From Fibrobacter sp. UWB13 (lineage in GTDB: Bacteria > Fibrobacterota > Fibrobacteria > Fibrobacterales > Fibrobacteraceae): DNA of 64,000 nucleotides. The notes below the pieces were generated by a model that saw only the letters and a list, made by a program, of their open reading frames with translations, did no database searches and was not told the origin of the DNA. Positions 20,452-28,868 of the stretch are shown piece after piece. The DNA is taken from the NCBI RefSeq assembly GCF_900177805.1, contig NZ_FXAX01000005.1, positions 107,091 through 171,090 of the forward strand, written 5' to 3'. Positions within the stretch are counted from its first letter, which is position 1. Each line of letters opens with the position of its first letter. Made by a program: the position numbers and the translations under genes.

Positions 20452-20802
20452 TTAAGCAGCCTTCACAATTTCCACAACCTTGGCGAAAGCTGCCGGATCG
20501 GCAACTGCCAAATCAGCGAGAACCTTGCGGTTCATGTTGATGTTAGCCTTGGAAAGCTTGTAAATGAACTGGCTATAGCTGATGCCGAATTCACGAACAG
20601 CAGCGTTCAAGCGAGTGATCCACAGAGAGCGGAAATCACCCTTCTTGTCGCGGCGGTGTGCATAGGCATACTGACCAGCGTGGGCAACGGCGTCAATAGC
20701 AAGGCGAAGGTTCGACTTGCGGCGGCCATAGTAACCCTTGGCGGCCTTGAGGATTTTTTTGCGGCGTTCGCGGGAAGGAACTCTAGTTTTTGCGCGTGGC
20801 AT
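20452..20802 (-). CDS. rplT: 50S ribosomal protein L20
   Basis: The 116-aa protein has the normal length and the family start [19 protein letters not shown], a basic helix that threads into 23S rRNA. It is the last gene of the classic infC-rpmI-rplT operon, 11 bases after rpmI. Confidence 0.98.
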   Translation of the reverse strand: MPRAKTRVPSRERRKKILKAAKGYYGRRKSNLRLAIDAVAHAGQYAYAHRRDKKGDFRSLWITRLNAAVREFGISYSQFIYKLSKANINMNRKVLADLAVADPAAFAKVVEIVKAA

Positions 20803-20813
20803 TCTTACTCTCC

Positions 20814-21011
20814 TTATGCTACGACAAGCAGACGCTTGACATGATAGGTATCGACTTTCTTAACGAGAGCGCCCTTACGAAGGTTACGCTTACGCTTAGT
20901 GTTCATCTTAGCTTGAATGTGGCGCATACCAGCGCGCTTGAACTTGACATGGCCGGAACCAGTCACGCGGAAGCGCTTCTTAGCACCGCTGTGAGTTTTC
21001 ATCTTAGGCAT
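20814..21011 (-). CDS. rpmI: 50S ribosomal protein L35
   Basis: The 65-aa protein has the family start [17 protein letters not shown] and a basic, alanine-poor body. It lies between infC and rplT. Confidence 0.98.
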   Translation of the reverse strand: MPKMKTHSGAKKRFRVTGSGHVKFKRAGMRHIQAKMNTKRKRNLRKGALVKKVDTYHVKRLLVVA

Positions 21012-21032
21012 TTTTACCTCGTAGGTTAATAG

Positions 21033-21644
21033 TTAAGCCTCACCTGCTGCCTTTGGCTCGGTTACGGGCTTCGGTGCCTGGTCTTGTTTCTTACCGGCAC
21101 CACGTTTTGGACCGTAGATAGAAAGCATTGTGTTGCCTTCCACCCGCGAATCCATTTCCAAATCGCCAAACGGGGCCAAGTCTTCCTTGGCGCGTTCCAT
21201 AAGGCGCTTGCCGTAGTCCATGTGCGCCATTTCGCGTCCACGGAACTGCATGATAAGCTTTACCTTCATACCGTCCTGCAAGAACTCGCCAGCCTGCTTG
21301 ATGCGGTACTGGTAGTCATTCTCGGCAGTCTTCGGGTGCATCTTGATTTCCTTGAGCTTCACCACGTGCTGCTTGGCCTTTGCGGCCTTAGCCTTCTTCA
21401 GTTGTTCGAACTTGTACTTGCCGTAGTTGATGATGCGGCAGACAGGCGGCTTAGCATTCGGGGAGACTTCCACAAGGTCCAGTCCGGCGTCTTTCGCCAT
21501 CTGCAATGCCTTGCTCGTCTCGATGATGATAGCTTCGCCATCTTCTTTCACGAGACGAATCGGAGAGATATGGATATCTTCGTTGATACGGGTCCCATCG
21601 CTGGGACGGTTGGGCATGCGACGATCGCGCGGATTAGGGAACAA
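21033..21644 (-). CDS. infC: Translation initiation factor IF-3 (TTG start)
   Basis: The 203-aa factor keeps the 30S subunit free and checks the start codon. The N-domain is recognised by DGTRINEDIHISPIRLV, and the C-domain by VKLKEIKMHPKTAENDYQYR and KLIMQFRGREMAH. The start is read as TTG at 21642-21644, because GAGGT lies 7 bases upstream and the first in-frame ATG (about 21617) has no ribosome site. A non-AUG start fits the known start-codon autoregulation of infC. An Ala/Pro-rich tail extends the C-terminus. Confidence 0.95.
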   Translation of the reverse strand: MFPNPRDRRMPNRPSDGTRINEDIHISPIRLVKEDGEAIIIETSKALQMAKDAGLDLVEVSPNAKPPVCRIINYGKYKFEQLKKAKAAKAKQHVVKLKEIKMHPKTAENDYQYRIKQAGEFLQDGMKVKLIMQFRGREMAHMDYGKRLMERAKEDLAPFGDLEMDSRVEGNTMLSIYGPKRGAGKKQDQAPKPVTEPKAAGEA

Positions 21645-21772
21645 GTATGCTACCTCTGATATGATTGTTTGTTAATGCGAGCGTAAATTTAGAATTTTTT
21701 TCATATTTTTCCAACAACTTTTTTAAGAACCCCTTTAAAAAGCGCAATATTTTTGTATAATTGTCCATGCTC

Positions 21773-21844
21773 GCGGCGGTAGCTCAATGGTAGAGCCTTA
21801 GCCTTCCAAGCTAATGGTTGCCGGTTCGATCCCGGTCCGCCGCT
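21773..21844 (+). tRNA. tRNA-Gly (TCC)
   Basis: This 72-nt cloverleaf pairs GCGGCGG with CCGCCGC. Its anticodon arm is TTAGC-CTTCCAA-GCTAA, giving anticodon TCC, with T as the discriminator base. A terminator follows directly. Confidence 0.97.
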
Positions 21845-21847
21845 CTT

Positions 21848-21874
21848 AGACCTCCCTTCGGGAGGTCTTTTTTT
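21848..21874 (+). terminator. Terminator after tRNA-Gly
   Basis: AGACCTCCC-TTCG-GGAGGTCT is followed by T7. Confidence 0.93.
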
Positions 21875-21906
21875 GTGCCAACTTCACCCCTAAAATCCCA
21901 AGTGCA

Positions 21907-21945
21907 AAAAAAAATCGCCCCATCCATATTAAGGAACAGGGCGTC
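21907..21945 (-). terminator. Terminator of the antitoxin-like gene
   Basis: On the minus strand, CGCCCTGTTCC and GGATGGGGCG pair around a short loop and are followed by a T run. The element recurs at 22324-22363, downstream of the next minus-strand gene. Confidence 0.65.
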
Positions 21946-21950
21946 GTAGT

Positions 21951-22166
21951 TCACTTCCAACGAATATTCAGTCGGCGTTTACTCAACGCACAATCCGTCA
22001 AGTACGAATCAATCAAAGTCTGGTAAGGGATGCCGACTTCTTTTGCCATCGCTTTAAAATATTCAACAGTACCCGAATTCAAACGAATCGTTATCTGTTT
22101 TTTCAATGCAGTTGCATAAGGATTCCTGACAGCCTGCATTTTTGCAAAATCATATTCTTTTTTCAT
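21951..22166 (-). CDS. BrnA-like (DUF4415/CopG-type) antitoxin, orphan
   Basis: This 71-aa protein has a basic N-terminal region and a ribbon-helix-helix-like C-terminus (ITIRLNSGTVEYFKAMAKE, then GIPYQTLIDSYL). This layout resembles BrnA antitoxins, which bind DNA and neutralise the BrnT toxin. The ATG at 22166 follows AAGGAG. No toxin gene lies on either side: tRNA-Gly is downstream and a FISUMP lipoprotein upstream. It may be a solitary regulator or a relic. Confidence 0.7.
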   Translation of the reverse strand: MKKEYDFAKMQAVRNPYATALKKQITIRLNSGTVEYFKAMAKEVGIPYQTLIDSYLTDCALSKRRLNIRWK

Positions 22167-22323
22167 AAGCAATCTCCTTCATTCCAAAATATCCTTTTCT
22201 ATTAAAAGGGGCAAGTCTTCCCCTAATTACAGCCCCGGCGTTCCCTCAGCAACCTAAAGTACATCGACGGGCCCACCGGGTCTTCCATTACCCTTTCGCC
22301 TAGGGGCTCCGCCCCTAAAACCC

Positions 22324-22363
22324 CACAAAAAAATCGCCCCGTCCATATGATGGAACAGGGCAT
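22324..22363 (-). terminator. Terminator of the second FISUMP lipoprotein
   Basis: On the minus strand, GCCCTGTTCC pairs with GGACGGGGC and a T run follows. It is a near copy of the element at 21907-21945. Confidence 0.65.
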
Positions 22364-22389
22364 CAGCTTTCAATTTTTAAGTAGCAGGA

Positions 22390-24513
22390 CTATTCGTCCT
22401 TGACACAACGGACACTCATCATGCTTTTTTTATAACCATTCGTAATCCATGCGTATGCACCACTCCCCACCACCAAATGACGCCCCGTAACCTCCCAAAA
22501 ATAAGCATAAAAACCACTCGCATCAAATTTTAAATAACCTTCTTGAGCATCCCACCATCCCGCAGGCAACATAGAAAAGCCAAAAGCATCATCGAAATTT
22601 TGAGTCCCAGAATCCGACCAACCTGTTCGAGATTTGAGAAATTCAGCGCCACGCACATTCGCCCAAGTTCCACGACCACCTCCCACAGCAACCAAAAGAT
22701 TTATCCATTCCGTCGTGTCAGGAAGATGCCAACCTTTAGGACACACTCCTTGAGTCTTGGCTGAAACATCGCAAACGGTAACGGTTCGTTCACAATAAGC
22801 CAATTTTTCCGCCAAATCAGGCCTAGCAACAGAATCAAATGCAGCAGCCCAAGTATAAAGTCGACCAGCCACTTCGCAATACTCATCTTTATTATCATAG
22901 CACGAGCTTCTACCCTTAAGGCTTGGCGTTTTTATACTGTCCGAATAATTCAAGTTTTCCGCCATCCACACTTGTTCGCCAATCTTCACTGTTCTATAAA
23001 CACGCCCATCTCGATCGTCTATCATGGAGCCATACTTTACTTCAGGATTAAAACGAATTTCTTTCGAAACATTCCAATCCCAATTTGTAATATTTTTCCA
23101 CTCCTGATTTGAACAATAATATTTATACATAGGCAACGGTGATGGACCAGAATAAGACACAGGACGCCCCTCAGCAATTTGCCCCTCGTTATTAGCCATA
23201 CACGCCAAACCTACAGACCGTTCATCGTCAGCAGCCTCAACAAACTTTCCCGATTTACAAACATAATATCCAGAACTGAATTCAGAACCTTTAACAACAA
23301 GCCCTTCAACACACTCCAAACCATAAGTATGTATTTCGAATTCATTCGCTGTACGAAACCTTCCCGATTCGCATGTATACCTGTTATATTTATTTACATT
23401 ACCTGCAACCGTTTGCCCTTCAACGCATTCAAAACCATAAGTATCAATTTCAATTTTATTCGCCTCACGGAACTTTCCCAATTCGCATGTATACTTATTT
23501 TCTTCATTCACTCTACCAGCAACGGTCCGTCCTTCAACGCAATCCAAGCCATAAGTATCCCGTTCAATGGAATTTGCCTCACGGAATTTTCCTGATTCAC
23601 ACACATACTTATTACTATCAATAACATTCCCACATACGGCTCGTCCATCGTCGAGACATTCCAAGCCATAGGTATCATACTCTAATACAGTCGCTTTGGT
23701 CCAAGATTTCGACTTGCAAATTTTATAAACAGAACCTATTAACGCAAGGTAGCCTTCATGCTCCCGATCACACTCTGGCAAAACTTCCGTTGTATCCTTC
23801 ACGCAAGTCTTTATTTTCTTGTCGTTTCCGCCACCGTCCTTGCAGGTGGACTTCGCAGCATTGAAAGCCATTTCAACACCCACTTCAGACTCCATATTAT
23901 ACATGGAATAAGTCTTAGAATCTACCGAGCCATCAGCACTCTTAATGGTTACAATCAAATCGCGACCGTCAGCCTTGTAAGTGTATTCAGCATCATCGCC
24001 AAAATCATCCTTGCGCACAAAATGCCACGTGCCGACATCATTCTTATCCATTGCGTCGCAGGCTCCCGTTTCAGAACATCTTTCGTTCACTTTGGTTTCG
24101 GGTTCAAGGATTTCTGTGGGGCGCGAGCTGCTAGACATTACACTGCTACTCGACTGTTCCACCGCACTACTCGATGACGAAGATACCTTCTCAGAAGAAG
24201 ACGAGGAAGACTTACCAGAAGACGAGCTATTTCCTTTACTAGACGAAGAACTCTTACCCTTCGCACTCGATTTCGGTTGGTCGTAAGATTCGAACCATTC
24301 TTCGCCATCGCATTCGTAATTTTTACCCAAGCTTTTCACGAATACTTTTCCGCCAATGACAGACATGTTGCATTCGTAAGTTTCGAGTTCAGCTTTATCA
24401 GCTACTTCATCGGGCAACAAACTTGCAGAAGACGACTTGTCGTCGCCGCATGCATAAAACGACATAATTGTCGAAACAACAGAAAAAATTCCTACAACAC
24501 GCCTAAAATTCAC
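22390..24513 (-). CDS. FISUMP-domain lipoprotein with tandem Cys repeats (GTG start)
   Basis: This 707-aa predicted lipoprotein has its lipobox Cys at 22 (SFYACGDD). The start is GTG, with AAGGAG at good spacing. The order is an N-terminal Cys-containing segment, a Ser-rich tether (about 80-130), the domain of about 100 residues shared with the lipoprotein at 18241, four to five repeats of about 36-40 residues (about 255-440) and one FISUMP domain (about 489-707). The repeats have the pattern Y-x-C-x-x-G-K/R-F-R-x-A-N followed by DTYGLECVEG. Each repeat has two Cys and may close a disulphide. Function is unknown; surface display is inferred. Confidence 0.85.
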   Translation of the reverse strand: MNFRRVVGIFSVVSTIMSFYACGDDKSSSASLLPDEVADKAELETYECNMSVIGGKVFVKSLGKNYECDGEEWFESYDQPKSSAKGKSSSSSKGNSSSSGKSSSSSSEKVSSSSSSAVEQSSSSVMSSSSRPTEILEPETKVNERCSETGACDAMDKNDVGTWHFVRKDDFGDDAEYTYKADGRDLIVTIKSADGSVDSKTYSMYNMESEVGVEMAFNAAKSTCKDGGGNDKKIKTCVKDTTEVLPECDREHEGYLALIGSVYKICKSKSWTKATVLEYDTYGLECLDDGRAVCGNVIDSNKYVCESGKFREANSIERDTYGLDCVEGRTVAGRVNEENKYTCELGKFREANKIEIDTYGFECVEGQTVAGNVNKYNRYTCESGRFRTANEFEIHTYGLECVEGLVVKGSEFSSGYYVCKSGKFVEAADDERSVGLACMANNEGQIAEGRPVSYSGPSPLPMYKYYCSNQEWKNITNWDWNVSKEIRFNPEVKYGSMIDDRDGRVYRTVKIGEQVWMAENLNYSDSIKTPSLKGRSSCYDNKDEYCEVAGRLYTWAAAFDSVARPDLAEKLAYCERTVTVCDVSAKTQGVCPKGWHLPDTTEWINLLVAVGGGRGTWANVRGAEFLKSRTGWSDSGTQNFDDAFGFSMLPAGWWDAQEGYLKFDASGFYAYFWEVTGRHLVVGSGAYAWITNGYKKSMMSVRCVKDE

Positions 24514-24832
24514 AACTCACTCCTTTTTCATTTGTACAAATAATACAAAATAATTAAAGGAGGAACAAGGTAAAACACGCTCTAAAGCAATTCAATTTCG
24601 CCCTTAAGGGGTCCTCCCCCAAGAGCACAACTGTCACTGGATCCTTCGGCTACGTTGCACTCCGCTCAGGATGACTCGTTTACCTCATTGCTCATGCCTC
24701 AAAGGGGCGTAGTCCCGACCTCACGCCTCATACCTACTGTTTACTAACCACTAATCACTCCCATATAGCATAAAAATAGACTTTAAACTTTCCGGGAACT
24801 TTTTAAATTTGAGGGTAGAAAAAGAGGATTTC
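24514..24832. repeat. Gene-free stretch with Fibrobacter-type intergenic repeats
   Basis: Three repeat words lie here. One runs GGATCCTTCG to CTCAGGATGAC (24638-24675). One is rich in TGAGG/CCTCA (24680-24733). One resembles ACTAACCACTAATCAC (24740-24757). Related copies occur at 25995-26080, 47046-47147, 49590-49660 and 54161-54200. No gene is seen. Confidence 0.6.
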
Positions 24833-25993
24833 ATGTTTTTTGAACAAGCAATAGCCCATAACCTCCCGAATTATACGAAGGAATCGGATTCCGCTTACGG
24901 CGAAACCCTCGCTCCGCTCGATTACAAGGACGAACTCAAGGTCAAGAACGAAGCCATCCGCGAATTTTGGGAAGTCAACCGCCTTGCACGCGGTCCGCAG
25001 CCAATCGTGGCTAGCCCCATGCCGCGCAATTATCGCACGACGTCCAAGCGCCAAGTCGAAATGAAGCCGGGCGACCTCCGCTTTAACGAATACGATAGCA
25101 TTTTGGAGCCCGAAGAACACAACGCCATTTACCGTCTGCTGTTCGACAAGCTCATCACGCCGGCATACAAGCCGCTCGCCTACGCGCTCAACTGGCTCAT
25201 CATCCGCGGCACGTACAAGTACCGCATCGTGATTTTCAACGTAAAAAAGCTCGATGCAAGTATCGTGCGCAAGCTCAAGCAGATTTCCGAAGTCTTGCAG
25301 CAGAGCCCGTACCACGTGACCGCAGCACATGCCTACGTGGACCCGACAGGCTCCAACTACTATCTCGAAGCAAAGCGCCCGACAGACACGCTCAACTTCA
25401 AGCAGCTTTATGGTCCGCGCGAACTTTCGCTCGACCTCGGCCATTTCAGGCTCAAGTACCCGGTGACGGGCTTCAGCCAGATTAACGAAAGCCAGATCCA
25501 CAACCTCATCAAGTCCGCAAGCCGTTTGCTCGGTCTTGAAAAGGGCGACCACTTCTTGGATCTTTACTGCGGTTACGGTCTCTTCAGCTTTGCACTCGGT
25601 GAAGCCGCCAAGTCCGTACTCGGTGTGGAATGGGAAGGCCCGTCCATTGATTGTGCAAAGGCATCCGCAAGATTCTTGAAGAAGAACTACAAGTTCATCG
25701 CCGGCAAGATTGACGAGACGTTTGTGCAAATGAGACTTCCGCGACCGATTCCTGGCGAACCGGAACGCATTTTGTTGGATCCGCCACGCAAGGGTACCGA
25801 ACCGGGCGTCATCCGCGCTCTCGCGATGCGCAAGCCTGTGCGTGTGCTCCACATTTTCTGCGGCACCGACGAAATCCCAGGCGCTCTCGCCGAATGGGAA
25901 CGTTACGGCTACCGTGTCAAGGAAGTGTTGCCGATGGACCTGTTCCCCGGCACGCCGCACCTCGAAACGCTCGTCGCACTAGAAAAGAAGTAA
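24833..25993 (+). CDS. TrmA/RlmD-family SAM-dependent RNA (uracil-5) methyltransferase
   Basis: This 386-aa protein has a C-terminal Rossmann methyltransferase domain: LDLYCGYGLFSFAL is SAM motif I, and LDPPRKG is the family motif IV. Cys343 in HIFCGTDEIP matches the nucleophile of RumA/TrmA, and the Glu in TPHLETL the base-removing residue. The N-terminal 200 residues lack the TRAM domain and the four-Cys iron-sulfur site of RumA, so the exact RNA target (tRNA or rRNA uridine) is open. The ATG at 24833 is chosen because AGAGGA precedes it. Confidence 0.85.
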   Translation: MFFEQAIAHNLPNYTKESDSAYGETLAPLDYKDELKVKNEAIREFWEVNRLARGPQPIVASPMPRNYRTTSKRQVEMKPGDLRFNEYDSILEPEEHNAIYRLLFDKLITPAYKPLAYALNWLIIRGTYKYRIVIFNVKKLDASIVRKLKQISEVLQQSPYHVTAAHAYVDPTGSNYYLEAKRPTDTLNFKQLYGPRELSLDLGHFRLKYPVTGFSQINESQIHNLIKSASRLLGLEKGDHFLDLYCGYGLFSFALGEAAKSVLGVEWEGPSIDCAKASARFLKKNYKFIAGKIDETFVQMRLPRPIPGEPERILLDPPRKGTEPGVIRALAMRKPVRVLHIFCGTDEIPGALAEWERYGYRVKEVLPMDLFPGTPHLETLVALEKK

Positions 25994-26081
25994 TTGGTCA
26001 ATAGTCATTAGTTATTAGCTTCATATTCGCGACTTCGTCGCCATACTTTAGACCATTAACTACTGACTAACAACTAGTAAC
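25994..26081. repeat. Inverted copies of a TAGTCATTAGTTATTAG-type repeat
   Basis: A segment containing AGTCATTAGTTATTAG and a reverse-complement relative (CATTAACTACTGACTAAC) flank GCGACTTCGTCGC. They lie between two convergent genes. Confidence 0.6.
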
Positions 26082-28841
26082 CTACTTCAGCGTTTCCAAG
26101 AAGGCTTCTAGCCTTGCGCTGAACTGAGCAGCCCCCAAATAACTCACATGGTTGGGATTAAAAGCCATCGCGTCGGTATAGTCGTGATGGCCATCTTTAT
26201 ATTCATCGAAAATTACGATGCCCATCGCCTTAACCGCATCAATAATCTGGTGCGCCACCTCCCAACTCGGGCCATACGGGTCAAAAGCCCCCGTATCCTT
26301 ATACCCCGGGTTGCGCGGCGGAATTGCAGCAATCAAAGTCACCCCACACGAATCCGCCAATCGCTTTAGAGATTCAAAAACCTTTAAGCTGTTCTGCACA
26401 TTCGGAACACCAAACGGCATTGCCGAAATATCGACATTGACGACAGGAACGCCCCATTCACCAGACGGCAATAGGAAAGTTCCCTCAAGATACTGTTGCC
26501 CTAACAGAGCCATCGGATATTCCTGAGCCGCACTCAGTTCCGCAATTTCTTTCTGTGTCGCCTTAGACAAATGCAATTCATCATAAATCATCCCTGGAGA
26601 GCTATTGCGAAGTTGGCCCGTCATAGATTCATAATCTCGATACAAAAATCCCGGCGAAAGCTCCACGACAAGATATCTTATTTTAGGCGCATACGGTATA
26701 ACATAATGATTTATCAGATATTCCGACAAATAAATATCAGTCATGCTCACGCCCATATTCAGCGCATTGAAAGGCTTTAAGGAATCTTCAATGACCGCAT
26801 TCAAAAGCATTGAGCTTCCAAAAGTGATGACTTCGACATTTTCATTCTTTTTCCAGAACGACTGTAAACGCATCGCCAATTCAACAGAAGCAAACGGAAA
26901 CGGTCCCTGGTCTTCGCTATTAAAATAAACACCGGCGCTATCCAGGTTTACAACAGGTTTAGCCACATTCGGATTATCCTGCCAGACCCACAAACATGGG
27001 TGCCACAGCTCCGCCCCCTCCACAAGAGGAACAATATTGCCGCTAACCAAGTCAATTAAAACAACCTTTTGATGATTTCCATTGTAATCCGTCAAAGTAG
27101 CCACCACCAAGTTGTTGGTGCCATCTTTCAAAATGCCGACAACCCATTCGGTATGGTCTAAAGTATATCCCGCAGGCGCAGGAATTGACTGCACCAACGT
27201 TCCCGTTCCATCCATAACAAGCATACGCTCATGGACTCCGTAATTAGCACCTACAAATTCACGACCCGCACTCCCTGCAAAATCGAGGAACAAGGTGCGA
27301 TTGGTTCCGTCTTTCGCCAAAGACGCATTGCAAGCTTGTTCGCCATTGTACAAAATGACTTCGCCACTTGTAATACCATCAGACAATCGAGCACGCAATA
27401 ACGGAGCTGAAGAAATCGCAAACAAATTATCCTTAGAAACACCACCATGATAGGCACCATCAAAAAGCTTTTCAGGAGTTCCAAACCGTCCATTAGAAAA
27501 TTTGACTTGCCACGTACTTTCCTGGAGGAACTGATCACTCTTGTTGTTCCCCGCCGAAGTCACATAAACGATTACCGTATCGCCATTAGGGTTCACGCGC
27601 CAACGCGGAATCGCCGCATTTGCAACAGACAACATCACCAGATTGCTACCAGTTTCGTTCAAGTCTCGGACATAAACGGATGACTTTTTTGTAGACCCTT
27701 CCATGGACGTACTGAACGCCACATGATTACCATCTGGTGAAATCTCCGGATGGTACACTTCAATACCATCGTTAATTTGAACCACCTTTGGGGTCTTTGC
27801 AAAATTCACATAGACTAGCCCGCCCGTCATATCGTTTCTAAACACAAGCTTTGCCCTGTACGATTCCACAAGCTTCAGCATATCAGCAGTTTCTACCAAT
27901 GGATTTATAGAAGCCGTCTCAGCCTCGCCATCTTCCGAGAACCACGTCACATCAGGAATTGCACCAAGCGCCAAACGGAATCCAAGATAATCGCCCTTTG
28001 TCGAGCTCAAAATCGGGTAAGTATCGCCTCTGCTGTATAAATTCATTGATGTCGGTGACATATAAAAACTGCCGCCTTTGACCACACAGGAGCCAATGGC
28101 ATCGCCGTCTACAGAACCCGCAAAATTGCTAACGACCGTATCCTTAAAAGATGCAAAACGGTCATTGACCAGCTCAAGCATGTTCCCCGCCATGTCGCAG
28201 ACACTCTTTTGCGCGTCCATCGAAGAGCAGACTGGATGCACCACGGAACCCGAATTTTCACCATTCCAGGATTGCGCCGGATTCCAGATTTCAGAAGCGA
28301 CCAACACCCATTCCGCCTCGGTCGGCAACCTAAAACCATTCGCCTTCGGCTGGAACTTGAAATTCTTCATTTTCACGCAATGTCTTTCGGCATCTAATTC
28401 CATCGATGAGTATTTATAGGCGGTATCCATGCCGTTCAATTTGCTTAAGGCATTGGCATACAAAATCGCATCATAGAAAGTCACATTGGCGGCAGGCAAA
28501 GAATCTTGCAAGCACATCACGTTCAAGCCCGTCGCACCCGCCATTACATTGTTAAAATCTTTACAGATAACTTCGTGACGACCGATATAAAAATCATAGG
28601 TAAACTCCACCCCCATCTGTGGGCGTTCAAGCATTTTCGCCGATTGTATGTTCGTCCCCAAAAACGTTTTTTTACCAGTAGCGTGAACATAGACCAGCCC
28701 TCCAACGAGTCCTTCTTCCGGCTCAAGCATCGAAGTCGAAGTTTTCCCCAGACTATAAATACTAGGGTTTTCGTCAGCGCAAGAAACCGCCATAAACGTT
28801 GCCCAAAACGACAACAATAAAATTTGAATAATTTTCTCCAT
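26082..28841 (-). CDS. TIGR02171-family lipoprotein: FGE-like, propeller-like and SGNH-like parts
   Basis: This 919-aa predicted lipoprotein has its lipobox Cys at 21 (AVSCADEN). Its size and layout match the Fibrobacter paralogous family TIGR02171, whose role is unknown. Residues of about 45-310 resemble a formylglycine-enzyme/sulfatase-modifying domain (GFRLPTEAEWVL, CDMAGNMLELVND, VVKGGSF, LGFRLALG). About 330-640 contain TolB/WD-like beta repeats (HPEISPDGNHVAFS). About 650-919 look like an SGNH hydrolase fold (ITFGSSM near the start, NPNHVSYLG near the end). Enzyme activity is unproven. Confidence 0.85.
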   Translation of the reverse strand: MEKIIQILLLSFWATFMAVSCADENPSIYSLGKTSTSMLEPEEGLVGGLVYVHATGKKTFLGTNIQSAKMLERPQMGVEFTYDFYIGRHEVICKDFNNVMAGATGLNVMCLQDSLPAANVTFYDAILYANALSKLNGMDTAYKYSSMELDAERHCVKMKNFKFQPKANGFRLPTEAEWVLVASEIWNPAQSWNGENSGSVVHPVCSSMDAQKSVCDMAGNMLELVNDRFASFKDTVVSNFAGSVDGDAIGSCVVKGGSFYMSPTSMNLYSRGDTYPILSSTKGDYLGFRLALGAIPDVTWFSEDGEAETASINPLVETADMLKLVESYRAKLVFRNDMTGGLVYVNFAKTPKVVQINDGIEVYHPEISPDGNHVAFSTSMEGSTKKSSVYVRDLNETGSNLVMLSVANAAIPRWRVNPNGDTVIVYVTSAGNNKSDQFLQESTWQVKFSNGRFGTPEKLFDGAYHGGVSKDNLFAISSAPLLRARLSDGITSGEVILYNGEQACNASLAKDGTNRTLFLDFAGSAGREFVGANYGVHERMLVMDGTGTLVQSIPAPAGYTLDHTEWVVGILKDGTNNLVVATLTDYNGNHQKVVLIDLVSGNIVPLVEGAELWHPCLWVWQDNPNVAKPVVNLDSAGVYFNSEDQGPFPFASVELAMRLQSFWKKNENVEVITFGSSMLLNAVIEDSLKPFNALNMGVSMTDIYLSEYLINHYVIPYAPKIRYLVVELSPGFLYRDYESMTGQLRNSSPGMIYDELHLSKATQKEIAELSAAQEYPMALLGQQYLEGTFLLPSGEWGVPVVNVDISAMPFGVPNVQNSLKVFESLKRLADSCGVTLIAAIPPRNPGYKDTGAFDPYGPSWEVAHQIIDAVKAMGIVIFDEYKDGHHDYTDAMAFNPNHVSYLGAAQFSARLEAFLETLK

Positions 28842-28868
28842 ACCTTCAATATACTATTTTTTGCTTAC

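Noticed and set aside
26250..28700. Active formylglycine-generating enzyme
   Set aside because: The N-terminal part resembles the fold only; no sulfatase gene is near, and the catalytic Cys pair cannot be confirmed by eye.
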